Positions 25,058-32,738 of a DNA stretch of 50,313 nucleotides are shown here, piece after piece; within the stretch, counting starts at the first letter, position 1, and each line of letters starts with the position of its first letter. This stretch comes from Cryomorphaceae bacterium. Lineage in GTDB: Bacteria > Bacteroidota > Bacteroidia > Flavobacteriales_D > Crocinitomicaceae. The stretch is from NCBI GenBank assembly GCA_021299335.1, contig JAJTGF010000012.1, forward strand, positions 1-50,313, given 5' to 3'. Made by a program: the position numbers and the translations under genes. Below the pieces are notes generated by a model. The model was not told the origin of the DNA, searched no databases, and worked only from the letters and a program-made list of their open reading frames with translations.

Positions 25058-26239
25058 CTAGTTTTTTTCTGCTAATTTAATGGCTTTTTCAATACTGATG
25101 CGTTCTCCGTCGAGGAAAGCTACCACAAAAGCATTCGCAAAGCCTTTTTGAATCAGCTCATTTTTATAATTTTTGGCGCCCTGTAGATCGTTAGGGAATT
25201 TTCCAGCACAGTATTTAAATAACGTATTGTCTTGATATTCAAATATATCTAACCCTTTGAAATGGCTCGATTTTGTGGAAATAGCCTTATTAGAAGTCTC
25301 GATTTGCACCCTGAAAATCAAGCCTTGCTCTTTTGCGATCTCTGTCGGTGTTTCTACGGGTTTGCTCTGATTGCCCTCATCAGATTTGAGTTCAGTTGTA
25401 TTTTGTTGGGCAGTTGTGCCACCCACCACCGTTTTACCTTCAGTAGCGTTTTTGTAATTCACGAAAGCCTGAAACATGGCTAGTGCCATTTTTTGCTGTC
25501 CTTCTGCTGTCCCAATTAATTTTTCTTCGGTTGGGTTGGGTAAAAAGGCGGTTTCGATCAACACACTCGGCATGGTTGTTTTGTACAACACCAAGAATCC
25601 GGCTTGCTTGACCCCGCGGTCGTAGCGGCCAATCCTTTTGAACTCTTTTTGAATCATTTCTGCAAAAAGAATGGATTGTCGGTGAAAAACGGCTAACTGA
25701 AACTGCAGTGCGATAATGCCATCAGGGGTGAGGTCGTAAGAACGGTATTTAGCGCCTTTGTCGTCTTCGAGTGCGATACTCGCGTTTTCGCGCTCAGCTA
25801 CTTTTTGTTGGGCGTCGGTGCGGTGCAAACCGAGTACATAAGTTTCCGAACCATAAGCAGTGGTGCTACCTGCATTGGCATGGATACAAATAAAAAGGTC
25901 GGCATTATTGCGATTGGCAATATTGGCGCGTTCGGCCAACTCGACAAATACATCGGTGCTCCGGGTGTAGATGATTTTGATGTCTGGATAGCGTTCTTTG
26001 ATGAGTGCGCCAAGCTTCAAGGCCATTGACAAACAAACTTCTTTTTCGTTGTTCTGAGCGCCATGACAACCCGGGTCGTGACCGCCGTGGCCGGCATCAA
26101 TCACAATTGTTTTGATCTTATTGTTTTGAGCCCAATAATTGTTGGTCGAAAATAAAAACAACGCTGCCAATAAAAAGACGCCAATTGCGTTTTTTTGCAA
26201 GCCATTGAAAATTGGTAGCTTTGTACGTTTTTCCTGCAT
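25058..26239 (-). CDS. N-acetylmuramoyl-L-alanine amidase (Amidase_3) with SPOR-like C-terminus
   Basis: A 393-residue exported zinc amidase that cuts peptide stems from peptidoglycan. A signal/anchor segment (about residues 18-35) precedes IVIDAGHGGHDPG (zinc His51), Glu65 in NNEKEV, the second zinc His in FICIHANAG (about 117) and the catalytic Glu in SVLIETAFLPN (about 225). Residues about 310-390 (FRVQI, YCAGKFPN, GFANAFVVAF) look like a SPOR-type peptidoglycan-binding domain. It heads a five-gene operon; a TAGATTTG element ends 4 nt before its ATG. It diverges from lptD, with only 22 bp between starts. Confidence 0.93.
   Translation of the reverse strand: MQEKRTKLPIFNGLQKNAIGVFLLAALFLFSTNNYWAQNNKIKTIVIDAGHGGHDPGCHGAQNNEKEVCLSMALKLGALIKERYPDIKIIYTRSTDVFVELAERANIANRNNADLFICIHANAGSTTAYGSETYVLGLHRTDAQQKVAERENASIALEDDKGAKYRSYDLTPDGIIALQFQLAVFHRQSILFAEMIQKEFKRIGRYDRGVKQAGFLVLYKTTMPSVLIETAFLPNPTEEKLIGTAEGQQKMALAMFQAFVNYKNATEGKTVVGGTTAQQNTTELKSDEGNQSKPVETPTEIAKEQGLIFRVQIETSNKAISTKSSHFKGLDIFEYQDNTLFKYCAGKFPNDLQGAKNYKNELIQKGFANAFVVAFLDGERISIEKAIKLAEKN
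26194..26223 (+). promoter_or_regulatory. Promoter for lptD inside the amidase 5' end
   Basis: TTTG (26194-26197), an 18-nt spacer and TAGCTTTG (26216-26223) form a strong Bacteroidota promoter. It overlaps the first codons of the divergent amidase gene, so transcription of the two genes may interfere. Confidence 0.65.
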
Positions 26240-26243
26240 ATTA

Positions 26244-26251
26244 CAAATCTA
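26244..26251 (-). promoter_or_regulatory. Candidate -7 element of the amidase operon, 4 nt from the ATG
   Basis: TAGATTTG matches TAnnTTTG; TAAT separates it from the ATG at 26239, pointing to a leaderless transcript. No convincing TTG box lies 17-23 nt upstream. Confidence 0.4.
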
Positions 26252-26261
26252 AGTAAGCATC

Positions 26262-28787
26262 TTGAGTCAGCGCCAGCGCTTTTTACAACTTTTCTTCGCC
26301 ACATTGTTAATAATGTGTGCCACGGCTTTTGTTACAGCGCAAGACACCCTATATGTCAACGGAGAGAGTCTCAACCAAATAGTGACTTACAAAGCGAGCC
26401 AAAAAATTAGACACGACGTCCAAAACAAAAGAATTCATTTATATGGCAACGCCGAAGTCCAGAGCGAAGGGTTTTCTTTAAAGGCGGGATATATCTTGAT
26501 TGACATCGATTCCAATCAGGTCGAGGCGAGTTACCGTATCGATAGCACGGGCACAAAGGTCGAATTCCCAGAACTCACCGAAGGCACTGAAACCATTCGT
26601 TGCGAGACGCTCAAAATGAACTACAAGACCCAAAAAGCTTACATTCAAGCATTGGCAATCAAGCAAGATGAGTTTTATTTTCGGATGGGTACAGCCAAAC
26701 GCCAAGCCAACGAAGAATTGCATTTGCGCCAGGGCGTTTTAACCACTTGTGATCTAGAAGAGCCTCATTACCATTTTCAGTTGAGCAAAGGCGTTCTCGT
26801 GCCAAATGAAAGAATAGTAACGGGCCCCATGAACTTATGGGTTTCGGGCATCCCGACTCCGCTTGGTTTGCCATTTGCGTTTATCCCGACCAACCAAAAA
26901 GAACGCACGTCAGGCTTGTTGTTCCCGGAGTTCATCCCCTTGTCTGCCTACGGTTTTGGATTTCAAAATCTGGGTTGGTATTTTCCAATCAATGACCGCT
27001 ATCAAACATCGGTTTACGCCAATTTATACAGCCGCGGTTCGTGGGGCTTGCGCAATGACCTTGACTACGCCAAGCGCTATGGTTACAGCGGCCGTTTATC
27101 ACTGGGCTTTCAGCAATTCAATAGTGGCTTTCCGACAAATATCAAGCGCAATAAAGTCACCGTTTCTTGGAACCACCGCAAAGCGCCCAAATCGAATCCG
27201 TTTTGGGATTTTTCATCGAATGTCAACTTCATTTCTGACAACCAATCTAAAAATTCACTCGACCCGATCAACCCCGAGTACTTTTCGAATTCCTTCAATT
27301 CAGATATCAATTTGGCGCGCAATTTTCCTGGAAAACCGATCAACACTGGTCTCAAAATGTCTTTGCGCCAAAACTCACTAGCCAAGAATATTTCTTTCAC
27401 GAGTCCAGTACTCAATGTAAATGTAACGCGTGTTTTCCCGTTCAAAGATCTTTTTGAAACCGCAGACAAAAATTGGAAGAAAACGATACAGCGCATCGGC
27501 ATTACCTACAATCTAGAAGCTCAGAACCGCTCGCAGTTTGCAGATTCTTTGCTCACGAATGGCGATTTCAATGCAATTGGTCAGCGACTCATGAATGGTG
27601 TCAGTCAAGGTATCAGTATTCAAACGAATACAGGTTTGTTTAAAAATGCTGTAAAAATCAATCCTAGTCTCAATTACGGGAATAAAATCAATTTTCAGCA
27701 GATTGTTAAATCTTATGATCCGTTGGCAAATCAAACGCAAATCGACACCCTAAGGCAAATGGCCATGCGCCACGAACTCAATTTTAACCTGACTGCCACA
27801 ACTGTTTTGTACGCGTATTATCGTTTTGTGGGCCCCAAACAAGCCAGATTGCGTCACTTAATGACACCGAATATCGGTTACCGCTACACTCCTGGTTGGA
27901 ATCCTTTGGTCACGGTCAATGCAGGTCCAAACCAAGCACCAATTACCTATTCTCCATTTGAGCGCAGTATTTATTCGGTAGGGTCGGTCAAAGAAGCATC
28001 TTTGCTCACTTTCGGTATCAACAATACAGCTGAACTCAAGTTCAAATCCGAGCAAGACACCCTCACGGGTTATAAAAAAGTGCGCTTGATTGACCAATTT
28101 TCCATCACGGGCTACTACGATTTTACCAAAGACAGCATGCAGCTTTCCGATCTTTCTCTGAATTTGCGCATTAGTCCGGCGAACTGGATCAATTTTGTGT
28201 CCAATGCACAATGGAGTCCTTACGGTTGGGATGCCACTGGAGCGACAGTCGGGACTTACGCTTGGAAAAATAACCAACAATTAGGTCGCTTAACCACGAC
28301 CAACCTGACAACGAGTGTCGTATTGGCACCCAAAAAGGATCGCAAAAAAATCCAAAACCACAGTACCTTATTTAACGAACAAGATTGGAACGCCGACTTC
28401 AATTACTACGCATTGCATCCAGAGCGCGCCATTTACTACGATATTCCTTGGAAGTTGAATTTATCGCATGTGTACGGCATAAGAGCCAATCAAGAAATCA
28501 GTACAAGCAACCCCGATTCTTGGTTATTTATCCAGACCTTAGTACTCAGTGGAGATTTGAGTTTTACGAAGCGATGGAACTTGTCTGGCAACCTCAATTT
28601 CAATTTACAAGAAGGGCGCCTCACCAACGCTTATTTTTCATTGAACCGCAATATGCACTGCTGGGCACTATCTTTTTACTACGTGCCAATCGGAGGAAAC
28701 AAAAGTTTTTTACTGACGATCCGCAATACCTCTAGTATTTTCAGAGACGCCAAAATTGAATTCAGGAAGCCCCCGTCGTTTCTTTAA
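26262..28787 (+). CDS. lptD: LptD-like LPS-assembly outer-membrane protein
   Basis: A predicted 841-residue outer-membrane protein that inserts lipopolysaccharide at the cell surface. The start is TTG at 26262: an in-frame stop lies just upstream (26250-26252) and the first ATG (26313) would remove the n-region of the signal peptide (SQRQRFLQLFFATLLIMCATAFVTAQ). Residues about 35-180 form an OstA/LptA-like periplasmic domain (HLYGNAEVQSEGFSLKAGYI). ERTSGLLFPEF marks the start of the barrel, followed by many aromatic-rich beta strands to the end. The 3' end overlaps the convergent YihY gene by 26 bp. The family call fits Bacteroidota LptD; exact function is by homology. Confidence 0.86.
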   Translation: MSQRQRFLQLFFATLLIMCATAFVTAQDTLYVNGESLNQIVTYKASQKIRHDVQNKRIHLYGNAEVQSEGFSLKAGYILIDIDSNQVEASYRIDSTGTKVEFPELTEGTETIRCETLKMNYKTQKAYIQALAIKQDEFYFRMGTAKRQANEELHLRQGVLTTCDLEEPHYHFQLSKGVLVPNERIVTGPMNLWVSGIPTPLGLPFAFIPTNQKERTSGLLFPEFIPLSAYGFGFQNLGWYFPINDRYQTSVYANLYSRGSWGLRNDLDYAKRYGYSGRLSLGFQQFNSGFPTNIKRNKVTVSWNHRKAPKSNPFWDFSSNVNFISDNQSKNSLDPINPEYFSNSFNSDINLARNFPGKPINTGLKMSLRQNSLAKNISFTSPVLNVNVTRVFPFKDLFETADKNWKKTIQRIGITYNLEAQNRSQFADSLLTNGDFNAIGQRLMNGVSQGISIQTNTGLFKNAVKINPSLNYGNKINFQQIVKSYDPLANQTQIDTLRQMAMRHELNFNLTATTVLYAYYRFVGPKQARLRHLMTPNIGYRYTPGWNPLVTVNAGPNQAPITYSPFERSIYSVGSVKEASLLTFGINNTAELKFKSEQDTLTGYKKVRLIDQFSITGYYDFTKDSMQLSDLSLNLRISPANWINFVSNAQWSPYGWDATGATVGTYAWKNNQQLGRLTTTNLTTSVVLAPKKDRKKIQNHSTLFNEQDWNADFNYYALHPERAIYYDIPWKLNLSHVYGIRANQEISTSNPDSWLFIQTLVLSGDLSFTKRWNLSGNLNFNLQEGRLTNAYFSLNRNMHCWALSFYYVPIGGNKSFLLTIRNTSSIFRDAKIEFRKPPSFL

Positions 28788-29676
28788 TGTCAGTCTGGAT
28801 GCGCTCATTGAAAACCTTACCAATTTGATAGGTAAATTGTGCCCCGAAAAAGACAATTTGCGCCGAGTAGTGGACCCAAGCCAACATGATGAAAATGGAA
28901 TTGGCAATACCGAGTTGTCCCATCACAAAGAAATGCTGTAAATAGTAGCCAATAAGCAACTGACTCACATAGAGTAAAATAGCAGTTGCAATGGCACCAT
29001 TTCGGGCGATACGCCAACTGACTTTTGCATTGTGCATGTATTTAAAAATGAGCGTAAAGATCAATGCATTTGAAAGCAAAGTCAAGATGATTTGAAGTAC
29101 ATGCAGCGAGAAGTTGACAAAACCATTGTTCCAATGAAGCCAACTCGTGAGTGCGGAAAAGATGAAAACCTGAAGAAAGTAAAACAGGATAATCACGAGT
29201 GCAAAAACAGCGAGCAGAAGCACACCCACAAAGCGGAAACCGATAATTTCCATAAATAGATTGGATTCTTGTCTGCTTTTTTTGCCCACATGGAAAAACT
29301 CATTGAGGCTTCGTTTGAGCGAAATCATGAAGGCCGAACACGTGTAAAGTAAGATGCCGATACTCGCAAGCTCTAAAAAGAAATTGGGTTTTTCGATGGA
29401 CATGGTGTCTACGAGTTGTAGAATAGAGCCGCTGTCTTGTAGTCCAAGTCCGGATTGGAGCAGCGACGAAATGATGTCGCGCATGTTTTGCTGACCAATA
29501 ATTCTGCCGTAAATACTGGTTGTTAGGTAAATGATCGGAATGAAGGCAAATAAGGTATAGTAAGCCAGCGCGGCACCATGATGAAAAGCACCTTCTTGCA
29601 CATAAGCTTTGAGTGCCGTCCAAAACGCTTGAAGGGTCAGGCGAATTTTTCCCGATTTATTTTTTGAAGATTTCAA
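28762..29676 (-). CDS. YihY/BrkB family inner-membrane protein
   Basis: A 304-residue multi-pass inner-membrane protein with about six helices. FHHGAALAYYTLFAFIPIIYL near residue 30, SAFMISLKRSLNEFFHVG near 115 and ILLYVSQLLIGYY near 235 are typical of the YihY family, once wrongly called RNase BN. The function is not established. The start is TTG at 29676; no ATG is present until well inside the first helix. It overlaps the ABC ATPase stop by 20 bp and is the last gene of a leftward operon, ending convergently with lptD. Confidence 0.87.
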   Translation of the reverse strand: MKSSKNKSGKIRLTLQAFWTALKAYVQEGAFHHGAALAYYTLFAFIPIIYLTTSIYGRIIGQQNMRDIISSLLQSGLGLQDSGSILQLVDTMSIEKPNFFLELASIGILLYTCSAFMISLKRSLNEFFHVGKKSRQESNLFMEIIGFRFVGVLLLAVFALVIILFYFLQVFIFSALTSWLHWNNGFVNFSLHVLQIILTLLSNALIFTLIFKYMHNAKVSWRIARNGAIATAILLYVSQLLIGYYLQHFFVMGQLGIANSIFIMLAWVHYSAQIVFFGAQFTYQIGKVFNERIQTDIKETTGAS

Positions 29677-30574
29677 TCGCTTTGATTTCAGTTAATGGAT
29701 CGAAGGCATATAATAGAATTCGTTCTTGATGTGCACTCCTCATGTAGTTCAAATAAAGGCCGCCTACGAAAAGTGCTTTTTCAAATTGAACTTGAATCCC
29801 ATTTTGCGCAATTCTGTATTCATCTGGTCTGAAATGAACGAGTTCATCATTGATTTTTAGCGTATTCAATGGCCCAAATAAACGCGCTCGTTCTGGCGCT
29901 TTATAGTGGTAGTAGACTTCTTGTGGCTTGTATTTTTTCGAAAGCTTTCCATTTTGTAAAATGCAGATGTGATCGCAGAGACCCAGCACATCTTGTCCTT
30001 CGTGAGAGACCAAAATAATTCCGGTATCTTCTTCGTCTCGGAGATCCATGAGGTGCGCGCTCAACTTTTGACGCAAATGGGCATCGAGATGTCCGAATGG
30101 CTCGTCGAGCAAGAGGTAGGAAGGCTGATCTGCAATGGCGCGCGCAATGGCTACGCGTTGTTGCTCGCCGCCAGAAATTAGGTGCGCTTTTGTAGTGCTG
30201 ATGTCTTTGAGTCCGAAAATTCGCAAGAGTTTTTGCACGCGTTTATCGCGTTTGTCATAAGGCCAATGCAAAATGGATTCTCGGAGGTTTTCTTCGACGG
30301 TGTGGTAGGGATCGAGTTTGAAATCTTGGTTGACGATGGCAAGCCCTTCAAATCCTGGCACCAATAAATGACGCACTGGCGTTTGTGTTTGACCATCAAT
30401 CACAATTTGACCCTGGTCTGGATCTTGAAGTCCGGCGCATATTTTAAGTAAAGATGATTTGCCCGCTCCGCTTTTGCCGACAAGTCCGAGAATTTCTCCG
30501 CGTTTGACCTGTAAGTTCAGGGATTTCAGAACAGGTTTTTGATAAGTGAGTTGGATGCCTTTGAGTTCGATCAT
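29657..30574 (-). CDS. ABC transporter ATP-binding protein with C-terminal extension
   Basis: A 305-residue ABC ATPase: Walker A GKSGAGKSS (about 33-41), signature SGGEQQRVAIARA (about 138-150), Walker B YLLLDEPFGHLD and H-loop LVSHEG. After residue about 215 comes an 85-residue extension containing APERARLFGPLNTLK, reminiscent of the regulatory domain of PotA/CysA-type importers. No permease or binding protein is encoded next to it. It overlaps the upstream unknown gene by 4 bp and the YihY gene by 20 bp. The transported substrate cannot be told. Confidence 0.9.
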   Translation of the reverse strand: MIELKGIQLTYQKPVLKSLNLQVKRGEILGLVGKSGAGKSSLLKICAGLQDPDQGQIVIDGQTQTPVRHLLVPGFEGLAIVNQDFKLDPYHTVEENLRESILHWPYDKRDKRVQKLLRIFGLKDISTTKAHLISGGEQQRVAIARAIADQPSYLLLDEPFGHLDAHLRQKLSAHLMDLRDEEDTGIILVSHEGQDVLGLCDHICILQNGKLSKKYKPQEVYYHYKAPERARLFGPLNTLKINDELVHFRPDEYRIAQNGIQVQFEKALFVGGLYLNYMRSAHQERILLYAFDPLTEIKAIEIFKK

Positions 30575-30999
30575 CGGATGAGGGCTTTAGGAAAAGCTTT
30601 TGAAGCGATAAAAATACCGGGTACTGGATTGGCCATTGGTTCGTAGTCTTTGAGGAAAATACGGATGGTGTGGCCGTTGCTATCGGTGCTATGCGTGCAA
30701 TGGTCTACGATGCTTTGAGATGCACCTACATAGGCAATCGGGTCTTGGACAGAATGAATTTCAAATAAATGCATGTCTGCAATTTCGTAGGAAAAAAGTG
30801 TATTGTTTTCGTCGTAACCTGCTAGCGTGTAAGTGGCCGCTTGGTGTTCTACTACCGAAGTTACTTCAGAAGTGATTTCTAATTCGTCTTCCCACTCATA
30901 ACGCAAGTTATCGGCTGTTTCTTTGCCATTGTGTTGTGCGTCCGCTAATTCTTGCGAAAAGAGCTCATTGAGCAGGTGGATGTGTATTTTACAGTTCAT
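30571..30999 (-). CDS. Unknown 142-residue protein
   Basis: I do not recognise it. It has no signal peptide or membrane segment. It starts NCKIHIHLLNELFSQELADAQ and contains acidic ETADNLRYEWEDELEIT, HDP-like HSVQDPIAYVGASQSIVDHC and the closing PGIFIASKAFPKAL. It is embedded between the LETM1-like gene (11-bp overlap) and the ABC ATPase (4-bp overlap), so it is clearly a translated member of this operon. Confidence 0.72.
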   Translation of the reverse strand: MNCKIHIHLLNELFSQELADAQHNGKETADNLRYEWEDELEITSEVTSVVEHQAATYTLAGYDENNTLFSYEIADMHLFEIHSVQDPIAYVGASQSIVDHCTHSTDSNGHTIRIFLKDYEPMANPVPGIFIASKAFPKALIR

Positions 31000-32278
31000 C
31001 TTCGGGTTGTTTTTTCTCTACTTCATTGACTTTAAAAGCAGAGGGGATAAGTTCCGGCACGAGTTTCATGACGATGGGAAGCAGGAGGGTGCCGCCAGGC
31101 AAAAGAAATAGAGCCAAAGAAGGCATGGATTTGAGGATATCGTAGAATTGATCTTTGACTTGTTCTTTTTCTTCGAGACTCAGTTCTTCTTTAGTAGATT
31201 TCTGCAATAGCGCCATTAATTCTTTGCTCTCTCTCATTTCTGTGAGCAAGCGTTCCCGGTTGCGTCCGATAATGCGCAGCCAACGCTTACTGGTCTCCTT
31301 GAATGCAAAACTCGCCTCTGTCGACTGCTTGTAAACCAATAGTTCATTTGGGCCACTTTGCGCAATAAAGGCCAGACACATTTCTTCGGATAACTCCATC
31401 TGAGCTGCATTCATCTGAAGTGCCTCGCCAAGCGCGACGAGTTTTTGACGCTCTTCTGCTTGTATGACGTGCGTGCTTTGCAGCAAGAGGTGTCCGAATT
31501 CATAGGTAATTTGCGCAAGCAAGTGATCCGGAACCCATTCTTGTTGCAGTAATTTGAGCGTTATGCCAATCTTACTGCGCTCTTTATAGGTTTTTTGGAG
31601 TGAATGAGGCAATGCGGCTGAGGCAATGAATAATTGGAGTATCTTTTTTTCCTTTTCATCTACCTTTCCGTTGATGTGCGCTACGTAAATCAAGCCATTG
31701 AGAACAGACGATGTATAGCGCTGGTATTTTTCAAGAAAAGGAGAATGGTCTCCTTCGAGGTAAGCCCGAAACAAGATGACGTCTAAAAAAATGAATGCGT
31801 TGGAAAGGTGCTTGAGCCAATAATTGGCACCTAGAAAAGAGCTCTTGATTCCAACCCTAGAGGCCAGCAGAATTTCTAATTTTCTATTTGCTTGCGCCGT
31901 TGTTTTGAACTTAATTTGATCGAGTAAGCCAGCGCCCTCAAAACCTTTATAAAAATCGAGTAAGACAGCAGTGAAATCTGACGCTTTTACAGGTTTTTGT
32001 TGCTTTCTCATGTACGTAAAAAGCAAGGTCTCGAAAAGCAGTAATTGGAGTTGTTCGTCTGTATTGAATCGGCGTTTTTCTAGTGCATTGGAGAAAATAA
32101 ATGATTTTACCGTGCCGTAGATCAGGCCTGTTTGGTGAGAAATGAAGTGGGTAAGATTTGCTTCCTTTTGATGGATGAGGTCTTCGTCAATACTGAGCGC
32201 ACCTTGATCGAGTAGCTCAAAGAATTTGGCAATCCAATTTTTGGATCCGGGAGAAAAGTCAAATTTAGTGGAGGACAT
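30989..32278 (-). CDS. LETM1-like domain protein with central TerB-like region
   Basis: A 429-residue protein. The C-terminal part has the LETM1-like stretch ALFLLPGGTLLLPIVMKLVPELIPSAF (about residues 385-415), a hydrophobic, probably membrane-associated segment. The middle HINGKVDEKEKKILQLFIASAALP (about 197-220) resembles a TerB-type acidic helical module. In mitochondria LETM1 takes part in cation/proton exchange; bacterial members are uncharacterised. It overlaps its neighbours at both ends, by 14 and 11 bp. The charged tail EVEKKQPEDEL follows the hydrophobic segment. Confidence 0.72.
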   Translation of the reverse strand: MSSTKFDFSPGSKNWIAKFFELLDQGALSIDEDLIHQKEANLTHFISHQTGLIYGTVKSFIFSNALEKRRFNTDEQLQLLLFETLLFTYMRKQQKPVKASDFTAVLLDFYKGFEGAGLLDQIKFKTTAQANRKLEILLASRVGIKSSFLGANYWLKHLSNAFIFLDVILFRAYLEGDHSPFLEKYQRYTSSVLNGLIYVAHINGKVDEKEKKILQLFIASAALPHSLQKTYKERSKIGITLKLLQQEWVPDHLLAQITYEFGHLLLQSTHVIQAEERQKLVALGEALQMNAAQMELSEEMCLAFIAQSGPNELLVYKQSTEASFAFKETSKRWLRIIGRNRERLLTEMRESKELMALLQKSTKEELSLEEKEQVKDQFYDILKSMPSLALFLLPGGTLLLPIVMKLVPELIPSAFKVNEVEKKQPEDEL

Positions 32279-32717
32279 AGCGCACGCTTAAGGCCCATGC
32301 AAAGCCTAATTGAAAACGAGGAAGGACGTATAAACCCGGCCCGACATCAAGCGAAACATTCAGAGGAAAATCTGTTAGCGTGTGCTCAATGCCGATTACG
32401 GCATTGACGCCCAAACCTAAGCCGCTGAAGTTGGCCTCAAACTGATTCATTTTACCGATGCCAACATTGGCGCCAAAGCCGTAATAATAATCTAAAATGT
32501 CGTTGAGTTCATTTTGGTAATAGGCATTGCCGTGCACCCAAAGTGCTCCGGTATTGCCACCAAGTCCAATTTCATAGGCTTGTTGGCTGATCCTGTATTT
32601 TGCATTGAGATAGGTCACGCCTGGGCTGCCCCCTCTTAATCCGAGCGCACTGGTATAGCGCTGAGCAGAAAGCGAAAAGGTGACCAAACAAATGAGCAGA
32701 AGAAGCGGCGTTTTCAT
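32265..32717 (-). CDS. Small secreted beta-barrel-like protein
   Basis: A 150-residue exported protein with a signal peptide (MKTPLLLLICLVTFSLSAQ, cleavage after about residue 19). Short alternating strands rich in Gly and Tyr (YEIGLGGNTGALWVHGNAYYQ, GFGANVGIGK, LGLGVNAVIGIEH) end in an aromatic/hydrophobic final strand (WALSVRYVLH). This suggests an eight-stranded outer-membrane barrel. I do not recognise a named family. It overlaps the LETM1-like gene by 14 bp and follows the lamin-tail protein gene by 21 bp. Confidence 0.75.
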   Translation of the reverse strand: MKTPLLLLICLVTFSLSAQRYTSALGLRGGSPGVTYLNAKYRISQQAYEIGLGGNTGALWVHGNAYYQNELNDILDYYYGFGANVGIGKMNQFEANFSGLGLGVNAVIGIEHTLTDFPLNVSLDVGPGLYVLPRFQLGFAWALSVRYVLH

Positions 32718-32738
32718 GACATTGAATTTTCATCAAAT

